DNA of 44,874 nt from Oxalobacter formigenes (GTDB lineage Bacteria > Pseudomonadota > Gammaproteobacteria > Burkholderiales > Burkholderiaceae_D), in assembly GCA_949290765.1 (NCBI GenBank), contig CASETG010000084.1:1-44874 (forward strand), written 5' to 3'. The first letter of the stretch is position 1. The number at the start of each line of letters is the position of its first letter. Shown in pieces: positions 28,349 through 36,814 of the stretch. Under the pieces are notes generated by a model, which worked only from the letters and a program-made list of their open reading frames with translations, was not told the origin of the DNA and searched no databases. The translations under genes and the position numbers were made by a program.

Positions 28349-28377
28349 ATGTCAAAATGACGGTTACACAGTAAAAT
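28349..28377 (+). promoter_or_regulatory. candidate cysS promoter
   Basis: ATGTCA (28349-28354) and TAAAAT (28372-28377) are 17 bases apart, 34 bases before the cysS ATG. The -35 is only a partial match, so confidence is moderate. Confidence 0.4.
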
Positions 28378-28410
28378 ATCCGCTTATTTGTTTTCATTTC
28401 AGAGTCGAAG

Positions 28411-29799
28411 ATGGACGAACTCCAGATATACAACAGCCTGACGCGCAGCAAACAGGTATTCACTCCCATCGAACCGGGCAAGGTACGCATGTATGTATGC
28501 GGTATGACGATTTACGATTATTGCCATATCGGGCATGCACGTATGATGATGTCGTTCGATATCGTGTATCGCTGGCTCAAGGCGCTTGGCTACGATGTGA
28601 CCTACGTTCGCAACATTACCGATATCGACGACAAGATCATCCGGCGTGCGGGTGAAAACGGTGAAACCATATCGAGTCTGACTGCGCGGTTCACGCAGTA
28701 CATGCACGAAGATACGCAGGCACTGGGCATATTGCCGCCGGATCACGAGCCGCGTGCCACCGAGTACGTTCAGGAAATGCTGGAGCTGATCGGCAAGCTG
28801 GAGCAAAACGGGCTGGCCTACCAGTCCGAGGACGGGGATGTGAACTATTCCGTGCGAGATTTCGAGGGATACGGAAAACTCTCCGGCAAGTCGCTGGACG
28901 ATTTGCGGGCAGGCGAACGGGTCGATATCAATACGGGCAAACGCGATCCGCTGGACTTTGTGTTGTGGAAGTCGGCCAAGCCTGAAGAGCCTGAGGAAGC
29001 GAAATGGCCTTCCAAATGGGGTGTCGGTCGCCCGGGCTGGCATATCGAATGTTCCGCCATGTCCAGCAAATTGCTGGGAGACCATTTCGATATCCATGGC
29101 GGAGGCGCCGACTTGCAGTTCCCGCACCATGAAAACGAAATCGCCCAGTCCGAAGGCGCAAGCCATCATCCTTTCGTCAATTACTGGATGCATAACGGTT
29201 TCGTTCGGGTGGATAACGAAAAGATGTCGAAGTCGCTCGGCAATTTCTTTACGATTCGGGACGTATTGCAAACCTATGATGCCGAAGTCCTGCGCTTCTT
29301 CATCGTCCGTTCCCATTACCGCAGCCCGCTGAATTATTCGGATGCCCATCTCAATGATGCGCGTTCGGCGCTGACGCGCCTTTATACGGCCTTGAAGGAT
29401 GTGGACGTGCAGGCAGGGCCTGTCGATTGGGAAGAAGCGCATGCCGTGCGTTTCTCCCAGGCCATGAACGATGATTTCAATACGCCGGAAGCTGTGGCTG
29501 TTTTGTTCGATCTGGCCAATGAAGTGAACCGGACGCATTCGCCGGAAATGGCTCGCCAGCTCAAGGCGCTCGGTGGCGTGCTCGGACTGCTGGAACGCGA
29601 TCCGCGCCAGTTCCTCAAAGGAGACGGCAGTATCGATGCAAGCGAGGAGCAGTGGATCGAGCAGCAGATTCAGGCACGGCTTGAAGCACGGAAAGCAAAA
29701 GATTTCGCGACTGCCGACAAAATCCGTGGCGAATTGCTTGAAAAAGGTATCGTGCTGGAAGACCGTCCGGGTGGCAAGACGGAGTGGCGGCGTCAGTGA
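28411..29799 (+). CDS. cysS: cysteine-tRNA ligase
   Basis: Class I aminoacyl-tRNA synthetase that charges tRNA-Cys. The 462-residue protein is the family length. It has the HIGH motif in [16 protein letters not shown], the KMSKS motif in [12 protein letters not shown] (about 268-279) and the zinc site: Cys of MYVCGMT (about 28), Cys of [10 protein letters not shown] (about 212) and [11 protein letters not shown] (about 238). The C-terminal helical domain ends with the typical [20 protein letters not shown]. The ATG at 28411 is the first in the conserved frame. It is the first gene of a rightward run; the next gene begins at the base after its stop. Confidence 0.98.
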   Translation: MDELQIYNSLTRSKQVFTPIEPGKVRMYVCGMTIYDYCHIGHARMMMSFDIVYRWLKALGYDVTYVRNITDIDDKIIRRAGENGETISSLTARFTQYMHEDTQALGILPPDHEPRATEYVQEMLELIGKLEQNGLAYQSEDGDVNYSVRDFEGYGKLSGKSLDDLRAGERVDINTGKRDPLDFVLWKSAKPEEPEEAKWPSKWGVGRPGWHIECSAMSSKLLGDHFDIHGGGADLQFPHHENEIAQSEGASHHPFVNYWMHNGFVRVDNEKMSKSLGNFFTIRDVLQTYDAEVLRFFIVRSHYRSPLNYSDAHLNDARSALTRLYTALKDVDVQAGPVDWEEAHAVRFSQAMNDDFNTPEAVAVLFDLANEVNRTHSPEMARQLKALGGVLGLLERDPRQFLKGDGSIDASEEQWIEQQIQARLEARKAKDFATADKIRGELLEKGIVLEDRPGGKTEWRRQ

Positions 29800-30444
29800 A
29801 TGGTTGCCATGCGACAGGTGTCGCTCGGTGATGCGAGTGTGTGGGCACAGGCCTGCAAGGCGCTCGCGCGACGTGATCCGGTGCTGGATGAGCGAATCCG
29901 TCAGGCAGGCAGTGAACGCCTGACCGGCAAGGGCGATCCTTTCCGGACGCTGGTACGTTCGATCGTGGGGCAACAGATTTCCGTGAAGGCGGCCGATGCG
30001 ATATGGCGACGCCTGATGGTGGTTTGTCCTGATTGTCGGCCGGCAGGCATTGCGGCGGCCGGCGAGGCCTCGCTGGCATCGTGCGGGTTGTCGAAAAGGA
30101 AAGTTGATTATCTTCAGGATTTGGCGTTTCATTTTCTCACGCGTAAAATCCGGTTCGATTGCTGGAAGGATATGACGGACGAGGAAGTCATCGCCGATCT
30201 GGTGCAGGTGCGGGGAATCGGGCGCTGGACGGCGGAAATGTTCCTGATTTTCAACTTGTTGCGTCCCAACGTGTTGCCACTGGACGACGCCGGTTTGCAA
30301 AAGGCCGTCAGTACGCTTTATTTTTCCGGAGAACCGGTTTCACGTAGCGATATACGGAAAATCGCCGCTCACTGGGAGCCCTGGTGTACCGTCGCGACCT
30401 GGTATTTATGGCGCAGTTTGACACCACTTCCGGTAGAATACTGA
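29800..30444 (+). CDS. DNA-3-methyladenine glycosylase II, AlkA-like HhH-GPD family
   Basis: A 214-residue base-excision glycosylase of the helix-hairpin-helix-GPD superfamily, predicted to release alkylated purines from DNA. The HhH motif is seen in LVQVRGIGRWTAEMFLIFNL (about 132-151) and the catalytic Asp in NVLPLDDAGLQKAV. SIVGQQISVKAADAIWRRL is the typical helix pair near the N-terminus. It lacks the AlkA N-terminal TBP-like domain, as in the shorter Mag1/AlkA2 type. The ATG at 29800 abuts the cysS stop directly, and another ATG nine bases on is possible; tight packing indicates co-translation. In Burkholderiales this gene commonly sits between cysS and accA. Confidence 0.9.
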   Translation: MVAMRQVSLGDASVWAQACKALARRDPVLDERIRQAGSERLTGKGDPFRTLVRSIVGQQISVKAADAIWRRLMVVCPDCRPAGIAAAGEASLASCGLSKRKVDYLQDLAFHFLTRKIRFDCWKDMTDEEVIADLVQVRGIGRWTAEMFLIFNLLRPNVLPLDDAGLQKAVSTLYFSGEPVSRSDIRKIAAHWEPWCTVATWYLWRSLTPLPVEY

Positions 30445-30458
30445 AAAATTCAATTTCG

Positions 30459-30481
30459 CGACTGCAAAAGCCATGCAGTCG
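30459..30481 (+). other. hairpin upstream of accA
   Basis: CGACTGCA (30459-30466) and TGCAGTCG (30474-30481) form a perfect 8-bp stem with a 7-base loop, ending four bases before the accA ribosome site AAAGGAG. It has no T-run. It may affect translation or mark an mRNA processing point. Confidence 0.4.
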
Positions 30482-30497
30482 GTAAAAAGGAGATAGT

Positions 30498-31472
30498 GTG
30501 GCTAAAACAACTTTTCTCAGTTTCGAACAGCCTATTGCGGAGCTGGATGCCAAAATCGAGGATTTGCGTAATGTCCAGGATGATTCGGCTGTCGATATTT
30601 CTGACGAAATCGCCAAACTGGCGCAGAAAAGCCGGCAACTGACCAAAGATATATATTCGAAGCTGACGCCATGGCAGGTTTCGCAAATCGCGCGTCACCC
30701 GAACCGTCCCTATACGCTGGACTATATCAATGGCATTTTTACCGATTTTCATGAATTGCACGGTGACAGGGCCTTTGCCGACGACCCTGCGATTGTCGGT
30801 GGGCTGGCGCGTTTCAATGGTATGGCTTGTGTCGTGATGGGGCATCAGAAAGGACGCGACGTCAAGGAAAGAAGTTTCCGCAATTTCGGCATGCCGCGTC
30901 CCGAAGGTTACCGCAAGGCGCTTCGTCTGATGCGGATGGCCGAAAAGTTCAATTTGCCCATTTTCACTTTTGTGGATACTCCGGGCGCATTTCCGGGTAT
31001 CGATGCGGAAGAACGCGGACAGTCCGAAGCGATCGGGCGCAATCTGTTTGCCATGGCTGATCTGAAGGTGCCGGTTATCGCCACCATTATCGGGGAAGGC
31101 GGTTCCGGCGGTGCGCTGGCGATTGCGGTGGCCGATACCGTCCAGATGTTGCAGTATTCGGTATATTCCGTCATTTCGCCGGAAGGTTGCGCATCCATTC
31201 TGTGGAAGACGGCCGAGCGAGCCAATGAAGCGGCAGAGGCGCTGGGGCTGACCGCGCAGCGTCTGAAGGAAATCGGCATGATCGACCGGATTATCGAAGA
31301 ACCGCTGGGCGGTGCGCATCGTGATATGAAAGGCATGATAGCCATCCTGAAACAGGCGCTGGGCGAATCATATGAACAGCTCAAGGATGTGCCGATAGAC
31401 GATTTGCTGGAAGCACGTCGTGAGAAATGGCTGAATTACGGCAAATTCAAGGATACGGCCCAAACGAAATAA
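30498..31472 (+). CDS. accA: acetyl-CoA carboxylase carboxyltransferase subunit alpha
   Basis: Alpha subunit of the carboxyltransferase that, with AccD, moves carboxyl from biotin to acetyl-CoA to make malonyl-CoA. The 324-residue protein is typical in length. Family segments include [18 protein letters not shown] at the N-terminus, [40 protein letters not shown] and [16 protein letters not shown], the last forming the oxyanion-containing crotonase-fold active site. The start is a GTG at 30498 with AAAGGAG at 30486-30492, an ideal distance. It lies 53 bases after the glycosylase gene and 11 bases before tilS. Confidence 0.98.
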   Translation: MAKTTFLSFEQPIAELDAKIEDLRNVQDDSAVDISDEIAKLAQKSRQLTKDIYSKLTPWQVSQIARHPNRPYTLDYINGIFTDFHELHGDRAFADDPAIVGGLARFNGMACVVMGHQKGRDVKERSFRNFGMPRPEGYRKALRLMRMAEKFNLPIFTFVDTPGAFPGIDAEERGQSEAIGRNLFAMADLKVPVIATIIGEGGSGGALAIAVADTVQMLQYSVYSVISPEGCASILWKTAERANEAAEALGLTAQRLKEIGMIDRIIEEPLGGAHRDMKGMIAILKQALGESYEQLKDVPIDDLLEARREKWLNYGKFKDTAQTK

Positions 31473-31483
31473 TCGAGACCATC

Positions 31484-32917
31484 TTGCACAAGCTGGAAAA
31501 CGAATTCGAACGCGCATTGGAATCTGTTCTGGTGCGCGTTTTTTCAATGGAAAAAGACATCGGCATATCTTCCCGTAAAACGATATGGGCGGATATGCCG
31601 CAGCTCGCCGTAGCGTATAGCGGCGGACTGGATTCGACGGTTCTGCTGACGTTGTCTTCGCGGCTTGCCGAAAAAAAAGGCTTTCCCCTGCTGGCCTTTC
31701 ATATCCACCATGGGTTGAATCGTGATGCGGATGCATGGCTTGAGCATTGTCGCAAAACCTGTGCAGAGCGGAATATCGGCTTTGACAGCCGCAAAGTCTT
31801 CGTCAGCAGGCAAAGCGGACGGGGCATTGAGGCGGAAGCCAGACGGCAACGTTATATCGCGTTGAATGCGTTGTGCCGTGAGCATGGCGTTGAGTTGCTG
31901 TTGACCGCACATCATCAGGATGATCAGGTCGAAACGGTATTGTTGCAGCTGATGCGCGGAACCGGTATCGCCGGTATGGCAGGCATGGCGCCGGTCGCGC
32001 CGATGCCGGAGTCTTCGCAGGAAAACCGGTATTTGGGGCGTCCGCTCTTGTCATTTTCGCGTGAACGGCTGGCGCAATGGGCTGCGGCTGAAAGTCTGGC
32101 ACATGTCGAAGACGATTCCAACAGCGATGTGCATTATACGCGCAATGCCGTCCGGCACGAGCTTGTGCCGGTTCTTGAACGAATTTTTCCGGGATTCGGC
32201 AAACGACTGGAGCAGACAGCGCAGCACATGCGTCTGGCACTGGACATCCTCAATCATACCGGCATGCAGGATTTGCAGGCATGCATAACGGAAACCGGAG
32301 CGCTGGATATTGCAAAGGCATCGGCATGCGATACAGGCAGGATGGACAATCTGTTGCGCTGCTGGCTGATGGCAAATGGATTGAAAATTCCGTCGGTGGC
32401 ATGGTTTGAGCAAATGAAACGGCAGTTGTTTCATGCGCGTCCGGATGCCTCGGTCGAATTGCTGCTGGATGGGAAAATCATCAGGCGCTACAGAACGGAA
32501 GTCATGGTCGGTACGCGATCAGGGGAAGAATCGCCATGCACGGATATCGTCAATCTGCGCTGGAACGGAGAGCGTTTTCTTGACCTTGACGGATGGCGTG
32601 GAAGGCTGGTTTTCGAGCTGGGAAATGATGGTATCGATGCGGAATGGCTGAAAAAACAGGTTTTGCAAGTGCGTCCCTATTGTGGCAACGCGATGCTGAA
32701 ATTGCCGAAACGGCCGACACGGAAACTGAAACTCTTATGTCAGGATGCCGGTATCGCACCATGGCAGAGAATGAAAATGCCGCTGGTTTATATCGGGGAT
32801 ACACTGGTATTCGCCGCGATACTGGGGCAATCGGCAAAATATGCCGTAAAAGGGGAAAAAGGTATCCGTCTGCGTTGGGAATGGCGGGAACAGGTGTCTT
32901 TTAAATGCCAATCCTAA
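31484..32917 (+). CDS. tilS: tRNA(Ile)-lysidine synthase
   Basis: Converts C34 of the CAU-anticodon tRNA-Ile to lysidine so that it reads AUA, an essential step. The N-terminal PP-loop domain has the ATP motif VAYSGGLDSTVLL and the conserved FHIHHGLN and LLTAHHQDDQVETVLLQL segments. A linker follows, then the C-terminal TilS domains (KRPTRKLKLLCQDAGIAPWQR; LVYIGDTLVFAAILG). The start is uncertain: a TTG at 31484, eleven bases after accA, gives 477 residues and includes the helical LHKLENEFERALES segment; the first ATG, at 31547, would give 456 residues. The frame runs further up, inside accA, which is less likely. The gene order accA-tilS-lysC is usual in Burkholderiales. Confidence 0.93.
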   Translation: MHKLENEFERALESVLVRVFSMEKDIGISSRKTIWADMPQLAVAYSGGLDSTVLLTLSSRLAEKKGFPLLAFHIHHGLNRDADAWLEHCRKTCAERNIGFDSRKVFVSRQSGRGIEAEARRQRYIALNALCREHGVELLLTAHHQDDQVETVLLQLMRGTGIAGMAGMAPVAPMPESSQENRYLGRPLLSFSRERLAQWAAAESLAHVEDDSNSDVHYTRNAVRHELVPVLERIFPGFGKRLEQTAQHMRLALDILNHTGMQDLQACITETGALDIAKASACDTGRMDNLLRCWLMANGLKIPSVAWFEQMKRQLFHARPDASVELLLDGKIIRRYRTEVMVGTRSGEESPCTDIVNLRWNGERFLDLDGWRGRLVFELGNDGIDAEWLKKQVLQVRPYCGNAMLKLPKRPTRKLKLLCQDAGIAPWQRMKMPLVYIGDTLVFAAILGQSAKYAVKGEKGIRLRWEWREQVSFKCQS

Positions 32918-32926
32918 GCGATGCAC

Positions 32927-32955
32927 TTGTGCATTTTTAACCCAAACTGTAAAGT
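32927..32955 (+). promoter_or_regulatory. lysC promoter
   Basis: TTGTGC (32927-32932) and TAAAGT (32950-32955) are separated by 17 bases, 45 bases before the lysC ATG. The -35 overlaps a small stem (ATGCA/TGCAT, 32921-32934) followed by TTTTT, which could be a weak terminator for the upstream tilS transcript. Confidence 0.55.
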
Positions 32956-32999
32956 AAAAAACAGGACTTTCATTTACTTTTCAACACAAGAAGAATTGT

Positions 33000-34253
33000 A
33001 TGGCTTTAGTTGTTCACAAGTATGGCGGCACGTCGATGGGTTCTGTGGAACGCATCAAGAATGTTGCGCGGCGCGTCGCCAAATGGCATAACGCAGGGTA
33101 TCAGGTTGTCGTCGTACCGTCGGCCATGGCAGGCGAAACCAACCGCCTGATCGCGCTGGCACGTGAAATCATGCCGGAGCCGGATCAGCGCGAACTTGAT
33201 ATGGTCACATCCACCGGTGAACAGGTCTCGATCGGCCTGTTGTCGATGGCGCTCATGCAGCTGGGAAAGGAAGCGGTTTCCTTCACAGGCTGGCAAGTAC
33301 CGGTCAGGACGGATGCGTCTCATACCAAGGCACGTATCCAGTCGATTGACGATACAAGAATCCGTGAGTGTCTTGAACAGGGCAAAATCGTCATCATCGC
33401 CGGTTTTCAGGGAATCGATGATGCGGGCGACATCACGACGCTGGGGCGCGGCGGCTCCGATACCTCGGCTGTCGCGATGGCGGCCGCCCTCAAGGCTTCC
33501 GAATGCCTGATTTATACGGACGTGGACGGTGTCTATACCACCGACCCGCGTGTGGTCTCGGAAGCGAGAAGACTGAAAAAAATCACTTTTGAAGAAATGC
33601 TGGAAATGGCGTCGCTGGGCTCCAAGGTATTGCAGACACGCTCGGTCGAACTGGCAGGCAGCTACCATGTGCCGACACGGGTGCTGTCGTCGCTGACCGA
33701 CCCCGAAATGCCTCTGGACGAAGAAGCGCGTTCCGGCACACTGATTACTTTTGAAGAAGAAAATACCGATATGGAACAAACAGTTATTTCCGGAATTGCG
33801 TTCAGCAGGGACGAAGCGAAAATCACGGTGCTGGGTGTGCCGGACCGTCCGGGGATCGCTTCCCAGATTCTGGGTGCGATTGCCGATGCCAACATTGAAG
33901 TGGATATGATTATCCAGAACCAGTCGGTGGGCGGCAAAACCGATTTCACCTTCACCGTACCGCGTCCGGATTATAACCGCGCGATGGATGTGTTGAACAA
34001 CAAGGTCAAGGCGGAAATCGGCGCGACCGACATCATCGGCGATGCCAGGGTTTCCAAAGTGTCTGCCATCGGTATCGGTATGCGCAGCCACGTCGGTGTG
34101 GCGTCCAGAATGTTCGGCACGCTGTTCGAGGAAGGCATCAATATCCTGATGATTTCGACATCTGAAATCAAGATTTCGGTCATCATCGATGAAAAATATA
34201 TGGAATTGGCAGTCAGGGCGTTGCACAAGGCTTTCGGGCTGGAAAAAGTGTAG
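33000..34253 (+). CDS. lysC: aspartate kinase
   Basis: Phosphorylates aspartate, the first step toward lysine, threonine, methionine and diaminopimelate. The 417-residue protein is a monofunctional aspartokinase: the ATP/aspartate-binding KYGGTSMGS lies at residues 7-15, the GFQG and GRGGSDTSAVAMAAAL segments in the kinase domain, and two ACT regulatory domains follow from about 265 (ITVLGVPDRPGIASQILG and VSAIGIGMRSHVGVASRMF). An ATG at 33771, in frame, begins MEQTVISGIAFSRDE, exactly where the separate beta subunit starts in aspartokinases with an internal start. LysC-type enzymes are feedback-inhibited through the ACT domains by lysine and/or threonine. Confidence 0.97.
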   Translation: MALVVHKYGGTSMGSVERIKNVARRVAKWHNAGYQVVVVPSAMAGETNRLIALAREIMPEPDQRELDMVTSTGEQVSIGLLSMALMQLGKEAVSFTGWQVPVRTDASHTKARIQSIDDTRIRECLEQGKIVIIAGFQGIDDAGDITTLGRGGSDTSAVAMAAALKASECLIYTDVDGVYTTDPRVVSEARRLKKITFEEMLEMASLGSKVLQTRSVELAGSYHVPTRVLSSLTDPEMPLDEEARSGTLITFEEENTDMEQTVISGIAFSRDEAKITVLGVPDRPGIASQILGAIADANIEVDMIIQNQSVGGKTDFTFTVPRPDYNRAMDVLNNKVKAEIGATDIIGDARVSKVSAIGIGMRSHVGVASRMFGTLFEEGINILMISTSEIKISVIIDEKYMELAVRALHKAFGLEKV

Positions 34254-34340
34254 TGCCAGGCATGCGTTCCGGCCGGCGGGCAGGCTGGCGGTGGTGCAGG
34301 TGTGATCCTGTTTTGGCATACAACGAATTCGGAGGCGAAC

Positions 34341-35180
34341 ATGTCATACAAGTCGATACTGGTTCATCTGGACAAGAAAACGATTGCGGAACGTCGGGTA
34401 CGTATCGCAGCCAATCTGGCCATTGCGGAAGAAGCCTATCTCCTCGGTGTGGCCATGATCGGCATTTCGACCCAGACATTTCATCAGGCGCAGATAGACG
34501 AAAAGGATCCTGTCCTGGCGTCGCACCTGAAGTTTCTTCACGACCGTGCAGCCCGTTTTGTCCGTGAGTTCGAAACCGAAGCCAAAAGGATGGGCGTTTC
34601 GTCCTACGAAGGCAGGGTTGTGGATGGCGAAGCCAATCAGGGGGTCAGTCTGCTTGCGCGTGTCGCCGATCTGGTCGTGATCGGGCGTACGAATCTGAAC
34701 GAGAAGTCACCGATCGTCGCTCCGGATTTTCCGGAATATGTCATGATGAATGCCGGTCGGCCGGTATTGATCATTCCGCCGGAATATGACAGGGATGTCG
34801 TCGGCAAAAAGGTCATGCTGTGCTGGAACGCGAGTCGCGAGTCCATTCGTGCCGTTGCCGATGCCATTCCGATTCTCCGCCGCGCCGATCTGGTACAGAT
34901 CGTCATGTACAACATCGACGATGAACCGGACGTCAATGCCGAGCTGGCCGGAAGTGATATCGCACTTTATCTGGCACGCCATGGTATCAATGTGGAAGTA
35001 TTGCCGCCGCAAAAGAGCAAACGTATCGGGGAAGCGCTCCTGACTTTCGCAAGGGAGCAATCGACGGATCTGCTCGTGATGGGTGGATATGGTCATACGC
35101 GGTTCCGTGAATTTTTGCTCGGCGGCGTGACACGGACGGTTCTTGCAGAGTCCGATATTCCGATTCTGATGTCGCACTGA
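34341..35180 (+). CDS. universal stress protein with two UspA domains
   Basis: A 279-residue cytoplasmic protein made of two tandem UspA-like Rossmann domains (about 1-140 and 155-279). The second domain ends with the ATP-binding pattern G-2x-G-9x-G-T, seen in GGYGHTRFREFLLGGVT. The first domain has lost this pattern (VVIGRTNLNEKSPIVAPDF), suggesting one functional and one degenerate nucleotide site, as in several UspE-like proteins. The ATG at 34341 has a strong GGAGG at 34331-34335. It stands alone after lysC, 87 bases downstream. Usp proteins are commonly induced in stress or growth arrest; the target is unknown. Confidence 0.9.
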   Translation: MSYKSILVHLDKKTIAERRVRIAANLAIAEEAYLLGVAMIGISTQTFHQAQIDEKDPVLASHLKFLHDRAARFVREFETEAKRMGVSSYEGRVVDGEANQGVSLLARVADLVVIGRTNLNEKSPIVAPDFPEYVMMNAGRPVLIIPPEYDRDVVGKKVMLCWNASRESIRAVADAIPILRRADLVQIVMYNIDDEPDVNAELAGSDIALYLARHGINVEVLPPQKSKRIGEALLTFAREQSTDLLVMGGYGHTRFREFLLGGVTRTVLAESDIPILMSH

Positions 35181-35253
35181 CCGGATCGGATGACGGACAC
35201 AAAAACCCGAAAGAATGTATTTTACGTGATGTTGCGTATTTCATGGTTCTGTC

Positions 35254-35281
35254 TTGCAATATCACAAGGTAAAATTATAAT
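35254..35281 (+). promoter_or_regulatory. promoter upstream of the nitronate monooxygenase gene
   Basis: TTGCAA (35254-35259) and a perfect TATAAT (35276-35281) are separated by 16 bases. The predicted start near 35288 leaves a leader of about 185 bases, unusually long for this window, which includes a short open frame at 35376-35471. Confidence 0.6.
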
Positions 35282-35375
35282 GGTGCAGTTTGGCTTGTCG
35301 TGCCTCGAGCAGGAAGGGCAATGCGCGCGGTTCTGGAATAGGTTGCGCGTATTTTTCCGAAAGTTAGGGCTATTT

Positions 35376-35471
35376 ATGAACAAGTTCGACGCAGTTGAGT
35401 ATTTTTTGGCTCCATTTTCTCCAGAAGAAACGAAAGCAGGGCGCCCAACTTTAACAGTAGTCCAAGGATAA
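35376..35471 (+). CDS. possible 31-residue leader peptide
   Basis: A short frame starts at an ATG with TTAGGG seven bases upstream and encodes MNKFDAVEYFLAPFSPEE followed by about 13 further residues. Its TAA stop ends two bases before the ATG of the downstream flavoprotein gene, and the downstream ribosome site AAGGA lies inside its last codons. That arrangement suggests translational coupling or a leader peptide. There is no family evidence and the frame could be chance. Confidence 0.3.
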   Translation: MNKFDAVEYFLAPFSPEETKAGRPTLTVVQG

Positions 35472-35473
35472 CG

Positions 35474-36718
35474 ATGAAATGTGTTGATGATTTCAGGCTG
35501 GTTTTTAACGGGAAGGAGTATGTCCCGATCATTATTGGAGGGATGGGAGTCGATATTTCCACTCCACAGCTGGCGCTGGAGGCAGCCCGACTGGGTGGTA
35601 TCGGACATATTTCCGATGCCATGGCACTGGATACGGCCGACCGCTATTTCGGCACGCATTTCACGCGAGACAAGACGCGCCAGTACAAGGATTTCATCAA
35701 GATTCAGGACAAGACGGATATACATTTCGATTTGGGCGCCGTCGAGGAAGCGACGAAGCTGCATGTCCGCAATGTGATGGAGAAAAAACGCGGCGATGGT
35801 CTGATTTTTACCAACTGCATGGAAAAGCTGACGATGAACGCGTCGCGCGATACCTTGCGTGTCCGCTTGCGTGCCGCGCTGGATGCAGGAATCGACGGGA
35901 TTACACTGGCTGCCGGGTTGCATCCCAACTCATTCAGGCTGATCGAGGATCACCCTCGTTTTCGCGATGCCAAACTGGGGATCATCGTGTCTTCGCTGAG
36001 AGCGCTGCAAATCTTTTTGCGCCGCAACGCCAAGCTGAACCGTCTGCCGGATTATGTCGTGGTGGAAGGTCCGCTGGCAGGAGGACATCTCGGTTTCGGT
36101 ATGGACTGGGCGAAGTATGACCTGAAAACGATCGTGGCGGAAATACTCGAGTTTCTGAAAAAGGAAAATCTTTCGATTCCATTGATTGCAGCGGGCGGAA
36201 TTTTCACGGGTTCCGATGCGGTTTCGTTCCTTGAAAACGGTGTCGCCGGCGTTCAGGTCGCAACCCGCTTTACGGTATCGAAAGAAAGCGGATTGCCCGA
36301 TGAGGTCAAACAGGAATATCTGAAAGCCAATGCAGACGATATCGAAGTGAACCAGGTATCGCCGACCGGATATCCCATGCGCATGCTGAAACAGTCGCCT
36401 GCGATCGCCAAGGGGTTGCGTCCGAATTGTGAATCGTACGGCTATATTCTGGAAAACGGGAAATGCGAATATCTGAAGTCGTATTATCGTGAACTGGAAA
36501 ACCATCCGGATGGCAAGAATATCTGCATCAGGGACAAGACCTGTCTGTGCACTCACATGCGCAACTATAATGTCTGGACATGCGGGCATTATACCTATCG
36601 TCTGAAAGATACGACCCGCAAACTGCCGGACGGGACATACCAAATCGTCAGCGCCGAGCATATCTTCCGCGATTACCAGTTCAGCAAGAATCAGGAAATC
36701 ATGCTTCCTGAAGAGTGA
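35474..36718 (+). CDS. nitronate monooxygenase family FMN-dependent protein with Cys-rich tail
   Basis: A 414-residue TIM-barrel flavoprotein of the nitronate monooxygenase/2-nitropropane dioxygenase superfamily, which also contains FabK-type enoyl reductases. The N-terminal FMN region IIIGGMGVDISTPQLALEAA, the VVVEGPLAGGHLGFGMDW segment with the catalytic-type GGH, and the phosphate-binding IAAGGIFTGSDAVSFLENG with GVQVATRF are clear. After about residue 320 an extra domain of about 90 residues carries six Cys (around NCESYGY, GKCEYL, ICIRDKTCLC and WTCGHY), which may bind metal or an Fe-S cluster. Nitronate oxidation is a family guess; the true substrate is unknown. It ends at a strong terminator. 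Confidence 0.85.
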   Translation: MKCVDDFRLVFNGKEYVPIIIGGMGVDISTPQLALEAARLGGIGHISDAMALDTADRYFGTHFTRDKTRQYKDFIKIQDKTDIHFDLGAVEEATKLHVRNVMEKKRGDGLIFTNCMEKLTMNASRDTLRVRLRAALDAGIDGITLAAGLHPNSFRLIEDHPRFRDAKLGIIVSSLRALQIFLRRNAKLNRLPDYVVVEGPLAGGHLGFGMDWAKYDLKTIVAEILEFLKKENLSIPLIAAGGIFTGSDAVSFLENGVAGVQVATRFTVSKESGLPDEVKQEYLKANADDIEVNQVSPTGYPMRMLKQSPAIAKGLRPNCESYGYILENGKCEYLKSYYRELENHPDGKNICIRDKTCLCTHMRNYNVWTCGHYTYRLKDTTRKLPDGTYQIVSAEHIFRDYQFSKNQEIMLPEE

Positions 36719-36751
36719 GGCGCTTTCAGGAAACGTTGCCTCCATAACAGA

Positions 36752-36790
36752 ACAGACCGCAAGGAACGAAACCTGCGGTCTGTTTTTTTT
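36752..36790 (+). terminator. terminator after the nitronate monooxygenase gene
   Basis: ACAGACCGCA (36752-36761) pairs with TGCGGTCTGT (36774-36783), extendable by three pairs across a one-base bulge, and is followed by a run of eight T. It lies about 35 bases after the stop and before the convergent rubrerythrin-like gene. Confidence 0.9.
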
Positions 36791-36814
36791 GGGGGAAACA
36801 GGCGGACGGATATT

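Noticed and set aside
28399..30300. A 633-codon open frame on the minus strand opposite cysS and the AlkA-like gene
   Set aside because: It mirrors two clear genes with diagnostic motifs; its product is a Arg/His-rich shadow with no domain, and it has no ribosome site.
33006..34319. A 437-codon minus-strand frame opposite lysC
   Set aside because: Shadow of the aspartokinase gene; no start signal or domain.
35190..35375. Upstream extension of the short leader frame to 93 codons
   Set aside because: The promoter at 35254-35281 lies inside it and the extension has no ribosome site or coding character.
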